From Magnetovibrio sp. (GTDB taxonomy: Bacteria; Pseudomonadota; Alphaproteobacteria; Rhodospirillales; Magnetovibrionaceae), in contig JAESUA010000190.1 of NCBI GenBank assembly GCA_016763255.1, forward strand, positions 1-6,051: a stretch of 6,051 bases of DNA. Direction: 5' to 3'. A model generated the notes under the pieces. The model was given only the letters and a program-made list of their open reading frames with translations, searched no databases and was not told the origin of the DNA. The number at the start of each line of letters is the position of its first letter. Position 1 is the first letter of the stretch. Positions 1 to 6,051 of this stretch are shown in pieces. The position numbers and the translations under genes are program-made.

Positions 1-1184
1 TGCTGGCGCGTGAAGAAGGCAAGACCTTGGTTGAGGCCATCGGTGAAACCGTGCGCGCCGCCCAGGTATTTAAGTTTTTTGCCGGTGAAGCCTTACGCGT
101 TGCCGGGGACGCCATCGCTTCGCTGCGTCCCGACATCGATGTCGATGTAACCCGTGAAGCGGTGGGGGTGGTCGGCCTGATCACGCCATGGAATTTCCCC
201 ATCGCCATCCCGGCGTGGAAAATCGCCCCGGCCTTGGCCTATGGCAATACGGTGGTGTTTAAGCCTGCCGATTTGACACCCGCATCCGCGCATGTGTTGG
301 CGCAAATTATCGATGCGGCCGGATGCCCGGCCGGGGTCTTTAACTTGGTGATGGGTCGGGGGGCGGTGGTCGGAAATGCGATGCTGGAACATCCGGGCAT
401 CAATGCGGTGTCGTTCACCGGCTCGGTGCCGGTGGGCCGCGCCTTGGCGGTGAAGGCTGCGCAGGGGATGAAAAAAATCCAACTGGAAATGGGCGGCAAA
501 AATCCGATGGTGATCATGGAAGACGCCGATTTGTCCATCGCCGTTCCGGCCTGCGTTAACGCAGCGTTCTTTTCCACCGGTCAGCGCTGCACCGCTGCGT
601 CGCGCTTGATTGTGCACGCAAACATCCATGATGCATTTGTGGATCAGCTTACCAAAAGCGCAAAAGCTTTAAAGGTTGGTGATGCGACCGCCGCCGATAC
701 CCAAATCGGTCCGGTGGTGAGCGAAAGCCAGCTGGCCGGAAATCTTGAGTATGTGGCCTTGGCCTCATCCGATGGGGCGCATGTGATCGGCGGCGAACGC
801 TTGGACGGACCATCTGAGGGCTATTACCAACGCCCGGCGGTGTTCTTGGGGGCCACCAATCAAATGCGCACCAGCCGCGAAGAAATCTTTGGCCCGTGTG
901 TCAGCGTGATCAAGGTCGGTGATTTTGATGAAGCCCTGACGGTTGCCAACGACACCGAATTTGGCCTGTCGTCAGGCATCTGTACCTCAAACTTGAAATA
1001 TGCCCGTGAATTTAAAAAGCGCAGCGCGGCGGGCATGGTGATGGTCAATTTACCGACCGCAGGGGTCGATTATCACGTGCCGTTCGGCGGTCGCAAAGGC
1101 TCGTCTTATGGCTCGCGCGAGCAGGGCCGTTATGCGGCTGAGTTCTACACCACGGTGAAAACCGCATACACATTCGCCGGTTAA
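1..1184 (+). CDS. Aldehyde dehydrogenase, alpha-ketoglutaric semialdehyde dehydrogenase-like (5' partial)
   Basis: The reading frame is open from position 3 and continues upstream of the window; 393 residues are visible, so about 90-100 N-terminal residues of a usual 480-500 are missing. ALDH enzymes oxidise an aldehyde to a carboxylate with NAD(P)+ in the cytoplasm. Visible hallmarks, numbered from the codon at position 3, are the oxyanion-hole Asn64 in TPWNF (codon 192-194), general-base Glu162 in LEMGGK (486-488), nucleophile Cys196 in GQRCT (588-590) and cofactor-binding Glu294 in EEIFGP (882-884). All catalytic residues are intact. The closing part, with YHVPFGGRKGSSYG and EFYTTVKTAYT, resembles the YcbD-type alpha-ketoglutaric semialdehyde dehydrogenases of sugar-acid degradation. 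The ALDH family is certain; the exact substrate is an inference, since relatives act on succinate semialdehyde or betaine aldehyde. It ends 12 bases before an etfB remnant. No terminator hairpin is seen after it. Confidence 0.93.
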   Translation, partial: LAREEGKTLVEAIGETVRAAQVFKFFAGEALRVAGDAIASLRPDIDVDVTREAVGVVGLITPWNFPIAIPAWKIAPALAYGNTVVFKPADLTPASAHVLAQIIDAAGCPAGVFNLVMGRGAVVGNAMLEHPGINAVSFTGSVPVGRALAVKAAQGMKKIQLEMGGKNPMVIMEDADLSIAVPACVNAAFFSTGQRCTAASRLIVHANIHDAFVDQLTKSAKALKVGDATAADTQIGPVVSESQLAGNLEYVALASSDGAHVIGGERLDGPSEGYYQRPAVFLGATNQMRTSREEIFGPCVSVIKVGDFDEALTVANDTEFGLSSGICTSNLKYAREFKKRSAAGMVMVNLPTAGVDYHVPFGGRKGSSYGSREQGRYAAEFYTTVKTAYTFAG

Positions 1185-1196
1185 CGAAATCTATCC

Positions 1197-1478
1197 ATGA
1201 AGGTTTTGGTTGCGGTGTAACGCGTGGTCGATCACAACGTCAAAGTCCAGGTCAAATCGGACGGCGACGGTGTCGATCGGTGTAAAACAGGCCCAGGAGT
1301 CGCTGCGCACCGTCCTGGCCATGGTCGAAACGAGTGATTTGAGCGAATGGCTGGAAGATCGCTTTCAACACTCCGAACGCCCTGATTTGGGCAGCGCCGA
1401 AATCATCGTCTCTGGTGGGCGTGGTGTGGGATCGAAAACCTGGCTCATAAACTGGGTGCCGCTGTCGGCGCTTGGTAG
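1197..1478 (+). pseudogene. Decayed etfB-etfA (electron transfer flavoprotein) remnant
   Basis: Three pieces of ETF survive in order. From ATG 1197 the frame reads MKVLVAV, stop (TAA 1218-1220), RVVDHNVKVQVKSDGDGVD. This is the EtfB N-terminus, with a stop where family members have Lys8. From about 1267, one frame over, it reads VSIGVKQAQESLRTVLAM (to about 1323), matching EtfB around residues 60-80. The same frame then runs straight into EtfA-like DLSEWLEDRF, SERPDLGSAE and IIVSGGRGVGSK (about 1336-1437). The frame then shifts back and reads ENLAHKLGAAVGA (1434-1472), the EtfA region of the FAD-binding domain, before TAG at 1476. Intact ETF is a heterodimer of about 250 and 310 residues that carries electrons from acyl-CoA dehydrogenases to ETF-ubiquinone oxidoreductase. 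Most of both genes is gone here, including the EtfA C-terminus. A working copy is presumably elsewhere in the genome. The match is from recognised family motifs, not an alignment. Confidence 0.83.
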
Positions 1479-1497
1479 TCGTCACAACGATGTTTGT

Positions 1498-1524
1498 ATC
1501 ATCATGATTCATCATCACCATCAC
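1498..1524. repeat. CAT/ATC-rich triplet tract
   Basis: Nine consecutive near-identical trinucleotides (ATC ATC ATG ATT CAT CAT CAC CAT CAC) abut the 3' end of the tetR gene, between it and the etf remnant. The tract would read as a run of histidines on the + strand, but it lies in degraded, non-coding sequence. It forms no GC-rich hairpin followed by a T run, so it does not look like a terminator. It is probably low-complexity filler in a decayed region. Confidence 0.4.
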
Positions 1525-2175
1525 TTAAACCGGGCGCACCAGCACGCCATGTAAAAATCGCTGCACGGCGGCGGCGACCATTTTTTGGACTTGGGCCGGT
1601 TCTGGCGGCGGGGCGACGGTAACAAGCACCCTGAAAAAAAATTCACCGTGCAGTGATGTTAAAAAACTGCCCGCAGCGTCTTGGGGATCGTCAACGGTGA
1701 TCAACCCGGCTTGAGTCTGGATGCGGAGATATTCGGCGACCGTTGCGATGACTTCTTTGGCGCCGTTGTCGAAAAACGCCTGTCCCAGTTCGGGGAAACG
1801 ATCAACATGGGCCACCAGGATGCGCAGCAGAGCCTTGCCTTCGGGTTCGAGAATTTGGTTCACGAAGTTGCTGCCAAATTCGGTCAGCGCTTCGGCCATG
1901 TCGTCAGACGGCGACAGCGTGAGCAGCATCGCGTCCATTTTGGCCTGACACATGCCCAGCATAACATCGCCAAACAGTGCTTCTTTGGAGGCGTAATGAT
2001 TGTAGACGGTGCGCTTGGAGACATTGGCGGTCTCGGCGATCACATCCATACTTGCGCCATCGAATCCCTTGTCCAAAAAGATCTTGCGCGCGGCCTCGAT
2101 GATGGCCAAGCGCTTTTGTTCGCTTCGGCTTAGGGGGATGAGGCAGCTGGGTTTTTGCCAATTTGGATCCGGCAT
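1525..2175 (-). CDS. TetR/AcrR-family transcriptional regulator, AefR-like C-terminal domain
   Basis: This gene encodes a 216-residue one-domain-pair repressor, typical TetR length. Residues about 20-66 form the DNA-binding domain; the helix-turn-helix is near 43-62 with the signature MDVIAETANVSKRTVYNHYA followed by SKEALF. The C-terminal half has the pattern LLRILVAHVDRFPELGQAFFDNG and VDDPQDAAGSFLTSL, as in the AefR-like ligand-binding domain (TetR_C_7). TetR proteins bind palindromic operators as dimers and release them when a small hydrophobic ligand occupies the C-terminal pocket. The ATG is at 2175-2173, with GAAAG seven bases upstream as a modest ribosome binding site. The gene is transcribed away from the RND operon, sharing a 225-base control region with it, so it probably represses itself and that operon. 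It converges on the etf remnant. The family call is firm; the target and ligand are inferred. Confidence 0.92.
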   Translation of the reverse strand: MPDPNWQKPSCLIPLSRSEQKRLAIIEAARKIFLDKGFDGASMDVIAETANVSKRTVYNHYASKEALFGDVMLGMCQAKMDAMLLTLSPSDDMAEALTEFGSNFVNQILEPEGKALLRILVAHVDRFPELGQAFFDNGAKEVIATVAEYLRIQTQAGLITVDDPQDAAGSFLTSLHGEFFFRVLVTVAPPPEPAQVQKMVAAAVQRFLHGVLVRPV

Positions 2176-2207
2176 AAAAAGACTTTCGAAAATTAATTAC
2201 ACTTACC

Positions 2208-2235
2208 AGTTTACTTTTTTTGGAGCATATGTAAA
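2208..2235 (-). promoter_or_regulatory. Candidate tetR promoter
   Basis: On the - strand, TTTACA (complement of 2230-2235) and TAAACT (complement of 2208-2213) are separated by 16 bases, giving a sigma-70-like pair. The -35 hexamer matches TTGACA at 5 of 6 positions and the -10 hexamer matches TATAAT at 4 of 6. Both hexamers fall inside copies of the repeated AGTTTAC word, so a regulator bound there would block polymerase. The tetR start codon is about 33 bases beyond the -10. This is a pattern match only. Confidence 0.33.
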
Positions 2236-2237
2236 CT
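2210..2237 (+). promoter_or_regulatory. Candidate forward promoter toward the RND operon
   Basis: On the + strand, TTTACT (2210-2215) and TAAACT (2232-2237), 16 bases apart, mirror the tetR promoter candidate because the underlying words are inverted copies of each other. If used, it would leave a 5' leader of about 155 bases before the RND gene. The -10 match is weak and no better pair was found between 2255 and 2394, so the true operon promoter is uncertain. Confidence 0.2.
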
Positions 2238-2255
2238 GCACTGAGTAGTTTACAT
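2229..2255. promoter_or_regulatory. Perfect inverted repeat, candidate TetR operator
   Basis: ATGTAAACT (2229-2237) and AGTTTACAT (2247-2255) are perfect 9-base inverted arms around a 9-base spacer. A third copy of the half-site, AGTTTAC, sits at 2208-2214. The arms overlap the predicted promoter hexamers between two divergent transcription units, one of which encodes a TetR repressor. TetR dimers bind palindromes of about this size, so this is the most likely operator. The assignment to this regulator is inferred from position; the repeat itself is directly visible. Confidence 0.5.
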
Positions 2256-2287
2256 TTATTTGTCTTATTTATCAATGCGCACCAGGA

Positions 2288-2312
2288 TGATTCTTGAAAG
2301 TATATAGAATCA
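2288..2312. repeat. Second inverted repeat in the RND operon leader
   Basis: TGATTCT (2288-2294) and AGAATCA (2306-2312) are perfect 7-base inverted arms around an 11-base AT-rich spacer, lying about 90 bases before the RND start codon. It could be a second regulator site or a weak hairpin in the untranslated leader. With 7-base AT-rich arms, chance occurrence is possible. There is no T run after it, so it is not a typical intrinsic terminator. Confidence 0.3.
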
Positions 2313-2388
2313 AAAACAGGCGCATATACAAAGATTCAGGCAGCTTGAACAACGCAATCAGCACGTTGAGGCCCTCCCCACATTACCC

Positions 2389-2392
2389 GGAG
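2389..2392 (+). promoter_or_regulatory. Ribosome binding site deciding the RND start
   Basis: GGAG at 2389-2392 lies eight bases before ATG 2401 but only two bases before the in-frame GTG 2395. The spacing favours ATG 2401, giving a protein that begins MSKFFDQ rather than MSMSKFFDQ. Confidence 0.65.
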
Positions 2393-2400
2393 TCGTGAGT

Positions 2401-4764
2401 ATGAGTAAGTTTTTCGATCAATTATCAGTCCGTTATGCGCAAAGGATCATTTCCTGGCGCTGGCTGGTTCTGGTACTTTCACTGGTTGCGGCCCTCGGGG
2501 TAATTTCTGGCGCCAAAAACCTTGCCTTCACCAGTGACTATCGGGTGTTTTTCAGCGATGAAAATCCCCAGTTGACCGCCTACGAAGACCTTCAAGACAT
2601 TTACACCAAGACCGACAACATCTTGTTTGTATTGAAGCCTGCTGAGGGCAAAATATTCACTCAAAAGTGGATGGGCGTGGTCAGGGATTTGACGGAAGCC
2701 TCGTGGCAGATCCCCTATTCAATCCGGGTCGATTCGCTGACCAACTATCAAAACACCGAAGCCGAAGAAGACAATTTGATTGTTGCCGATTTGGTTGAAG
2801 ATCCGGCGAGCTTAACGGCGCAAAATCTGGCAAAGATCGAACGGATTTCTCAGACCGAACCGGCCTTGGCCAAGCGTTTGATTTCCGTCGACAGCACCAC
2901 CACCGGGGTGCAAATCACCTTGCAACTGCCGCCCGATGATATGATCGCGTTGGACAGTTCGGTGAAGTTTGCCGAAAAAATGGCCGCTGATTTGGAAGCC
3001 AAACACCCGGGTTTGCGGGTTGCAGTGACGGGCCTTGCGCCGTTGAGCAACGCGTTTCCGGCGGCCTCACAGGCCGACATGATGCTTTTGATTCCGTTGA
3101 TGTTTGGCATCATCATCATAGCCTTAGTTTTGTTTTTACGCTCGCTCACCGGTACCGTCACGACCTTGCTGGTGACTATTTTGTCGGCGGCCTCTGCGAT
3201 GGGGATTGCCGGTTGGACCGGGACGTTGTTAACGCCACCTTCGGCGATGGCCCCGACCATTGTGATGACCATCGCGATTGCCGACTGTGTGCACATCTTG
3301 GTCACCATGTTCCATGAGATGCGCCACGGAAAAACCAAGTATGAGGCGATTGTCGAAAGCATGCGGGTCAATATCCAGCCGGTGTTTCTCACCAGCTTGA
3401 CGACCATGATCGGTTTTCTCAGCCCGAACTTTTCCGATGCCCCGCCGTTTAACGACCTGGGCAACATGTCGGCCTTCGGTGTTTTGGTGGCGTGGATTTT
3501 GTCGATGACTTTGCTGCCAGCCTTGGTGGCGATTTTGCCGGTGCACGTCAAAGCCCACGTCGATGGCTCGACCATGATGATGGAGCGGCTCAGCGAATTT
3601 GTCATTACCAATCGCAAGCGTTTATTGGTCGGCATGAGTGTGTTGATCGTGGTGCTGGTGTCGATGATTTCAAAAATTGAGCTGGATGATCGCTTCGTCG
3701 AATACTTCGACACCTCGGTTCCGTTTAGGGTCGACAGTGATTTTACGCGTGAAAATCTCACCGGGATTTATCAGGTTGAATATTCTATTGGTAGCGGTGA
3801 ATCCGGTGGCGTGGCCAACCCTCAATATTTGGTGCACCTGGAAGACTTCTCCAATTGGCTGCGCGCGCAGCCTGGTGTTATTCACGTCAACACCCTCACC
3901 GACGTGATGAAGCGTTTGAACAAGTCCATGCATGGTGATGATGACAGTTGGTACGTTTTGCCGGACGAACGTGACTTGGCGGCGCAATACTTGCTGCTTT
4001 ATGAAATGTCTTTGCCCTATGGGTTGGATCTCAACTCACAAATCAACGTCGACAAATCGGCGTCGCGCCTGACCGCCACCTTGGACAATGTCTCAAGTGC
4101 GCAGATGCGCGACCTTGCCGAACGTTCACAGGTATGGCTGCAAGACAACACCGAGTCTTATATGGTTAGCGAAGGCACCGGGGCGTCAGTGATGTTCTCC
4201 TACATTGCCGATCGCAACATTAAATCGATGCTCGGCGGCACCGCGTTGGCGTTTTTGTTGATTTCGATTTCCATGGTGATCGCCCTGCGCAGCCTGAAAA
4301 TCGGCATGATCAGCTTGATTCCCAATATGGTGCCTGCGGCCATGGCCTTTGGCCTGTGGGGGGTGTTCGTCGGCCAAGTCGGTCTGGCGGTGTCGGTGGT
4401 TGCGGCGACCAGCCTCGGCTTGATCGTCGATGCCTCGGTGCATTTCCTGTCCAAGTATGTGCGGGCCCGGCGTGAACGTGACCTCAGTCCCGAAGATGCG
4501 GTGCGCTATAGTCTTCGCACCGTCGGCACCGCGTTGTGGATGACCACTGCGATTCTGGTGGCCGGGTTTGCGGTGCTGTCCTTGTCGGCCTTTAAGCTCA
4601 ATGCCGATATGGGGCTTTTGACCGCCATCACCATTGCCTTGGCGCTGCTGGTTGATTTTTTACTGTTGCCGCCGTTGCTGTTGTTGTTTGAACGTCAAGC
4701 TGAGGCTGTGGCCCAGGATGACGACGATGACACCGTGCTCACCAACCCTCAATCGACGCAATAA
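2401..4764 (+). CDS. RND/MMPL-family inner-membrane transporter
   Basis: This gene encodes 787 residues with the duplicated RND plan: TM1 about 21-38, a large periplasmic loop 39-227, TM2-6 about 228-393, TM7 about 407-425, a second periplasmic loop 426-610, and TM8-12 about 611-764. Charged residues sit in the membrane as in proton-driven RND pumps: Asp295 and His298 (IADCVHIL) in TM4 and Asp677 and His681 (IVDASVHFL) in TM10. The short length and the motifs place it with the MMPL/HAE3-like group, whose members move lipids, hopanoids and other hydrophobic compounds, rather than with AcrB-type drug pumps of about 1040 residues. The C-terminus carries five consecutive Asp residues (DDDDD). ATG 2401 was preferred to GTG 2395 because of the GGAG spacing. 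Its TAA stop overlaps an ATG of the next frame (TAATG), and a LolA-like gene follows, so the two are surely co-transcribed. The substrate is unknown. No membrane fusion protein gene is visible. Confidence 0.92.
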   Translation: MSKFFDQLSVRYAQRIISWRWLVLVLSLVAALGVISGAKNLAFTSDYRVFFSDENPQLTAYEDLQDIYTKTDNILFVLKPAEGKIFTQKWMGVVRDLTEASWQIPYSIRVDSLTNYQNTEAEEDNLIVADLVEDPASLTAQNLAKIERISQTEPALAKRLISVDSTTTGVQITLQLPPDDMIALDSSVKFAEKMAADLEAKHPGLRVAVTGLAPLSNAFPAASQADMMLLIPLMFGIIIIALVLFLRSLTGTVTTLLVTILSAASAMGIAGWTGTLLTPPSAMAPTIVMTIAIADCVHILVTMFHEMRHGKTKYEAIVESMRVNIQPVFLTSLTTMIGFLSPNFSDAPPFNDLGNMSAFGVLVAWILSMTLLPALVAILPVHVKAHVDGSTMMMERLSEFVITNRKRLLVGMSVLIVVLVSMISKIELDDRFVEYFDTSVPFRVDSDFTRENLTGIYQVEYSIGSGESGGVANPQYLVHLEDFSNWLRAQPGVIHVNTLTDVMKRLNKSMHGDDDSWYVLPDERDLAAQYLLLYEMSLPYGLDLNSQINVDKSASRLTATLDNVSSAQMRDLAERSQVWLQDNTESYMVSEGTGASVMFSYIADRNIKSMLGGTALAFLLISISMVIALRSLKIGMISLIPNMVPAAMAFGLWGVFVGQVGLAVSVVAATSLGLIVDASVHFLSKYVRARRERDLSPEDAVRYSLRTVGTALWMTTAILVAGFAVLSLSAFKLNADMGLLTAITIALALLVDFLLLPPLLLLFERQAEAVAQDDDDDTVLTNPQSTQ

Positions 4765-4775
4765 TGCGACTTAAC

Positions 4776-4780
4776 AGGAG
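4776..4780 (+). promoter_or_regulatory. Ribosome binding site deciding the LolA-like start
   Basis: AGGAG lies ten bases before ATG 4791. A longer in-frame start at ATG 4764, overlapping the RND stop codon, would place this ribosome binding site inside the coding region and put nine extra residues ahead of the signal peptide. ATG 4791 is therefore the better start. Confidence 0.7.
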
Positions 4781-4790
4781 TACCCTACAC

Positions 4791-5597
4791 ATGACGTTAC
4801 GTAATACTTTCACCGTCGGCCTGTTGAGCCTTTTCGCAATCACGGCCTTGGTTCCCATGACCGCGTCTGCGGACGCCGTGACCAAGGGCAATGAGGTGGC
4901 CGCCGAATGGAACCGCCGCGACCTCGGCTTTGGCGATACCCGGGCCACCATGGAAATGGTCTTGGAAAACCGCAATGGCCAAACAAGCACCCGGCGCATG
5001 CGCATGAGCACCTTGGAGGTGCCCAATCCAGACGAAGGCGATAAAACCCTGACGGTGTTTCAACATCCGCGTGATATTAAGGGCACGGCGTTTTTGAGCT
5101 TTTCGCACATCAACGATCCCGATGATCAGTGGCTATATCTGCCGGCGCTCAAGCGGGTCAAACGCATTTCTTCGAAAAATAAATCCGGCCCGTTTGTCGG
5201 CTCAGAATTTGCCTATGAAGATTTGTCGGCCCAGGAGCTGAAAAAATACACCTACACATCTATTCGTGAAGAAGCCTGTGGCGAGCTCACCTGTGCGGTG
5301 ATCGAACAGGTGCCGACCTATGAAAATTCGGGCTACACAAAAATGGTGGTGTGGTACGATTTGGCGGAATATCGCCAGCAGAAAATCGATTATTACGACC
5401 GTAAAAAACAGCTCGTGAAGACCTTGGAGTTTTCCAATTTTCAGCAGCACTTGGATAAATACTGGCGCGCCTATGACATGTTCATGGTCAATCATCAGAC
5501 CGGCAAAAAAACCCGCCTGGTGTTCAGCAAGTACGAATTCCAAATTGGCCTCAAGGAACGTGACATGACCAAAAACGCCTTGAAGAGAATTCGTTGA
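4791..5597 (+). CDS. Periplasmic LolA-like protein (outer membrane lipoprotein-sorting protein family)
   Basis: This gene encodes 268 residues. Residues 1-27 form a signal peptide: basic start, hydrophobic core GLLSLFAITALV, cleavage after ASA27. No lipobox cysteine is present, so the mature protein should be soluble in the periplasm. The body carries motifs typical of the LolA-like family often annotated 'outer membrane lipoprotein-sorting protein': DDQWLYLPALKRVKRIS (about 111-127), then KSGPFVGSEFAYEDLS (131-146), and a C-terminal beta-rich part. Cys163 and Cys168 (ACGELTC) may form a disulfide. LolA-type folds are open beta-barrels that carry acyl chains across the periplasm; this family regularly sits next to RND/MMPL genes and is distinct from true LolA, which partners LolCDE. 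Here it probably carries a hydrophobic substrate to or from the upstream RND pump. Its TGA stop shares one base with the next ATG (TGATG), indicating translational coupling. The family is well supported; the cargo is not known. Confidence 0.88.
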   Translation: MTLRNTFTVGLLSLFAITALVPMTASADAVTKGNEVAAEWNRRDLGFGDTRATMEMVLENRNGQTSTRRMRMSTLEVPNPDEGDKTLTVFQHPRDIKGTAFLSFSHINDPDDQWLYLPALKRVKRISSKNKSGPFVGSEFAYEDLSAQELKKYTYTSIREEACGELTCAVIEQVPTYENSGYTKMVVWYDLAEYRQQKIDYYDRKKQLVKTLEFSNFQQHLDKYWRAYDMFMVNHQTGKKTRLVFSKYEFQIGLKERDMTKNALKRIR

Positions 5598-6051
5598 TGG
5601 CGAAGTTTGTTCAGCGCACAGTTGGCGGGCTGATGTCACTTTTGACATTGGCCCCGCTGGCGGCCCATGCCGAGTTTGAAGACAGCGTGCTTGAGGTCAG
5701 CGGCGTGGTGGCCAGCGAAGTTCGTCTGTTCACCAACAACGCCATTCAGGCCGGGCAAAAAAATCAACGGGTCAATCCATCGCTGGTGATCAATCCCGAA
5801 TTCAGCCTGTCGTGGAACGATGATCTCGATCGTATCGATTTCATTCCCTATTTGCGCCTCGATGCCCAAGATAAAGAGCGCACCCACTTCGATGTGCGCG
5901 AATTGAAGTATCTGCATGTGGGTGAAGACTGGGATCTCATTGTCGGCGCCGACAAAGTTTTTTGGGGGGTGATGGAATCCAAACATTTGGTCGATATCAT
6001 CAATCAAAACGATGCAGTTGAAGACATCGACGGCGAAGACAAACTGGGCCA
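5597..6051 (+). CDS. Secreted, probable outer-membrane beta-barrel protein (3' partial)
   Basis: The frame opens at ATG 5597, overlapping the previous stop by one base, and is still open at the window end (151 full codons visible). A purine-rich GAAGAGA about eight bases upstream can serve as ribosome binding site. Residues 1-25 form a signal peptide with cleavage after AHA25. The mature part has alternating polar and hydrophobic stretches of the kind seen in outer-membrane strands: VLEVSGVVASEVRLF, SLVINPEFSLSW, IDFIPYLRLDA, FDVRELKYLHV and WDLIVGADKVFWG. It closes on KHLVDIINQNDAVEDIDGED. This pattern and the location after an RND and a LolA-like gene resemble a conserved, functionally uncharacterised outer-membrane family found in such clusters, perhaps related to DUF1302-type porin-like proteins. 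I infer that it is the outer-membrane partner of the transporter. The partial length prevents counting strands, and a periplasmic location cannot be excluded. Confidence 0.78.
   Translation, partial: MAKFVQRTVGGLMSLLTLAPLAAHAEFEDSVLEVSGVVASEVRLFTNNAIQAGQKNQRVNPSLVINPEFSLSWNDDLDRIDFIPYLRLDAQDKERTHFDVRELKYLHVGEDWDLIVGADKVFWGVMESKHLVDIINQNDAVEDIDGEDKLG

Noticed and set aside
1500..1520. Possible poly-histidine tag or metal-binding peptide
   Set aside because: The His codons come from a CAT triplet tract in degraded non-coding sequence, with no gene frame around it.
1185..1524. Intrinsic terminator between the aldehyde dehydrogenase and the convergent tetR gene
   Set aside because: I looked for a GC-rich hairpin followed by a T run on either strand and saw none; only short AT-rich dyads such as ATCATGAT are present.
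1210..1554. Open frame of 114 codons with a TTG start, between the aldehyde dehydrogenase and tetR
   Set aside because: It joins pieces of EtfB and EtfA with an out-of-frame end, has no convincing ribosome binding site and runs antisense into the tetR 3' end. I annotate the underlying etf remnant as a pseudogene instead.
1904..2275. Reverse-strand frame upstream of and overlapping tetR
   Set aside because: It is an out-of-frame shadow of tetR extending into the AT-rich control region; it carries no recognised domain and would bury the operator inside a gene.
2850..3761. Long reverse-strand frame of 303 codons inside the RND gene
   Set aside because: The + strand frame has clear RND membrane segments and motifs. 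The reverse frame is a composition-driven shadow without recognisable features.
4764..4790. Upstream start for the LolA-like protein at ATG 4764
   Set aside because: It would place AGGAG inside the gene and add a polar segment before the signal peptide; ATG 4791 has proper ribosome binding site spacing and a normal signal peptide.

Overview
The window looks like part of the chromosome of a Gram-negative proteobacterium, most likely a marine alphaproteobacterium of the Rhodospirillales type. This rests on the moderately GC-rich codon use, the style of the TetR and ALDH proteins, and genes for an inner-membrane RND permease, a periplasmic LolA-like protein and an outer-membrane-type protein, which need a two-membrane envelope. 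The taxonomic placement is an inference from protein style only.

Layout. (1) Positions 1-1184, + strand: the C-terminal four-fifths of an NAD(P)+-dependent aldehyde dehydrogenase resembling alpha-ketoglutaric semialdehyde dehydrogenases of the YcbD type; its N-terminus lies upstream of the window. (2) Positions 1197-1478, + strand: a decayed, internally deleted remnant of the electron transfer flavoprotein genes etfB and etfA. It has a stop codon at codon 8, an apparent deletion at a short repeated word, a jump from EtfB into EtfA and a frameshift near the 3' end. (3) Positions 1525-2175, - strand: a TetR/AcrR-family regulator with an AefR-like C-terminal half. (4) Positions 2176-2400: an AT-rich divergent control region with a perfect 9-bp inverted repeat and a third copy of the same half-site. 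(5) Positions 2401-6051, + strand: a tightly packed three-gene operon with overlapping or near-overlapping ends. It encodes a 12-TM RND/MMPL-type transporter, a secreted LolA-like protein ('outer membrane lipoprotein-sorting protein' family) and a secreted, probably outer-membrane beta-barrel protein that runs off the window.

How it may work together. The operon has the parts of a trans-envelope route for a hydrophobic molecule: an inner-membrane RND pump, a periplasmic carrier and an outer-membrane partner. The divergently transcribed TetR protein is the obvious candidate repressor, acting on the inverted repeat and perhaps responding to the transported compound. The substrate cannot be read from the sequence. 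The aldehyde dehydrogenase and the etf scar appear functionally unrelated to the transport operon.

The two observations I rate highest are the transport operon with its candidate operator, and the patchwork etfBA fossil, which a routine annotation would report as a 114-residue hypothetical protein.
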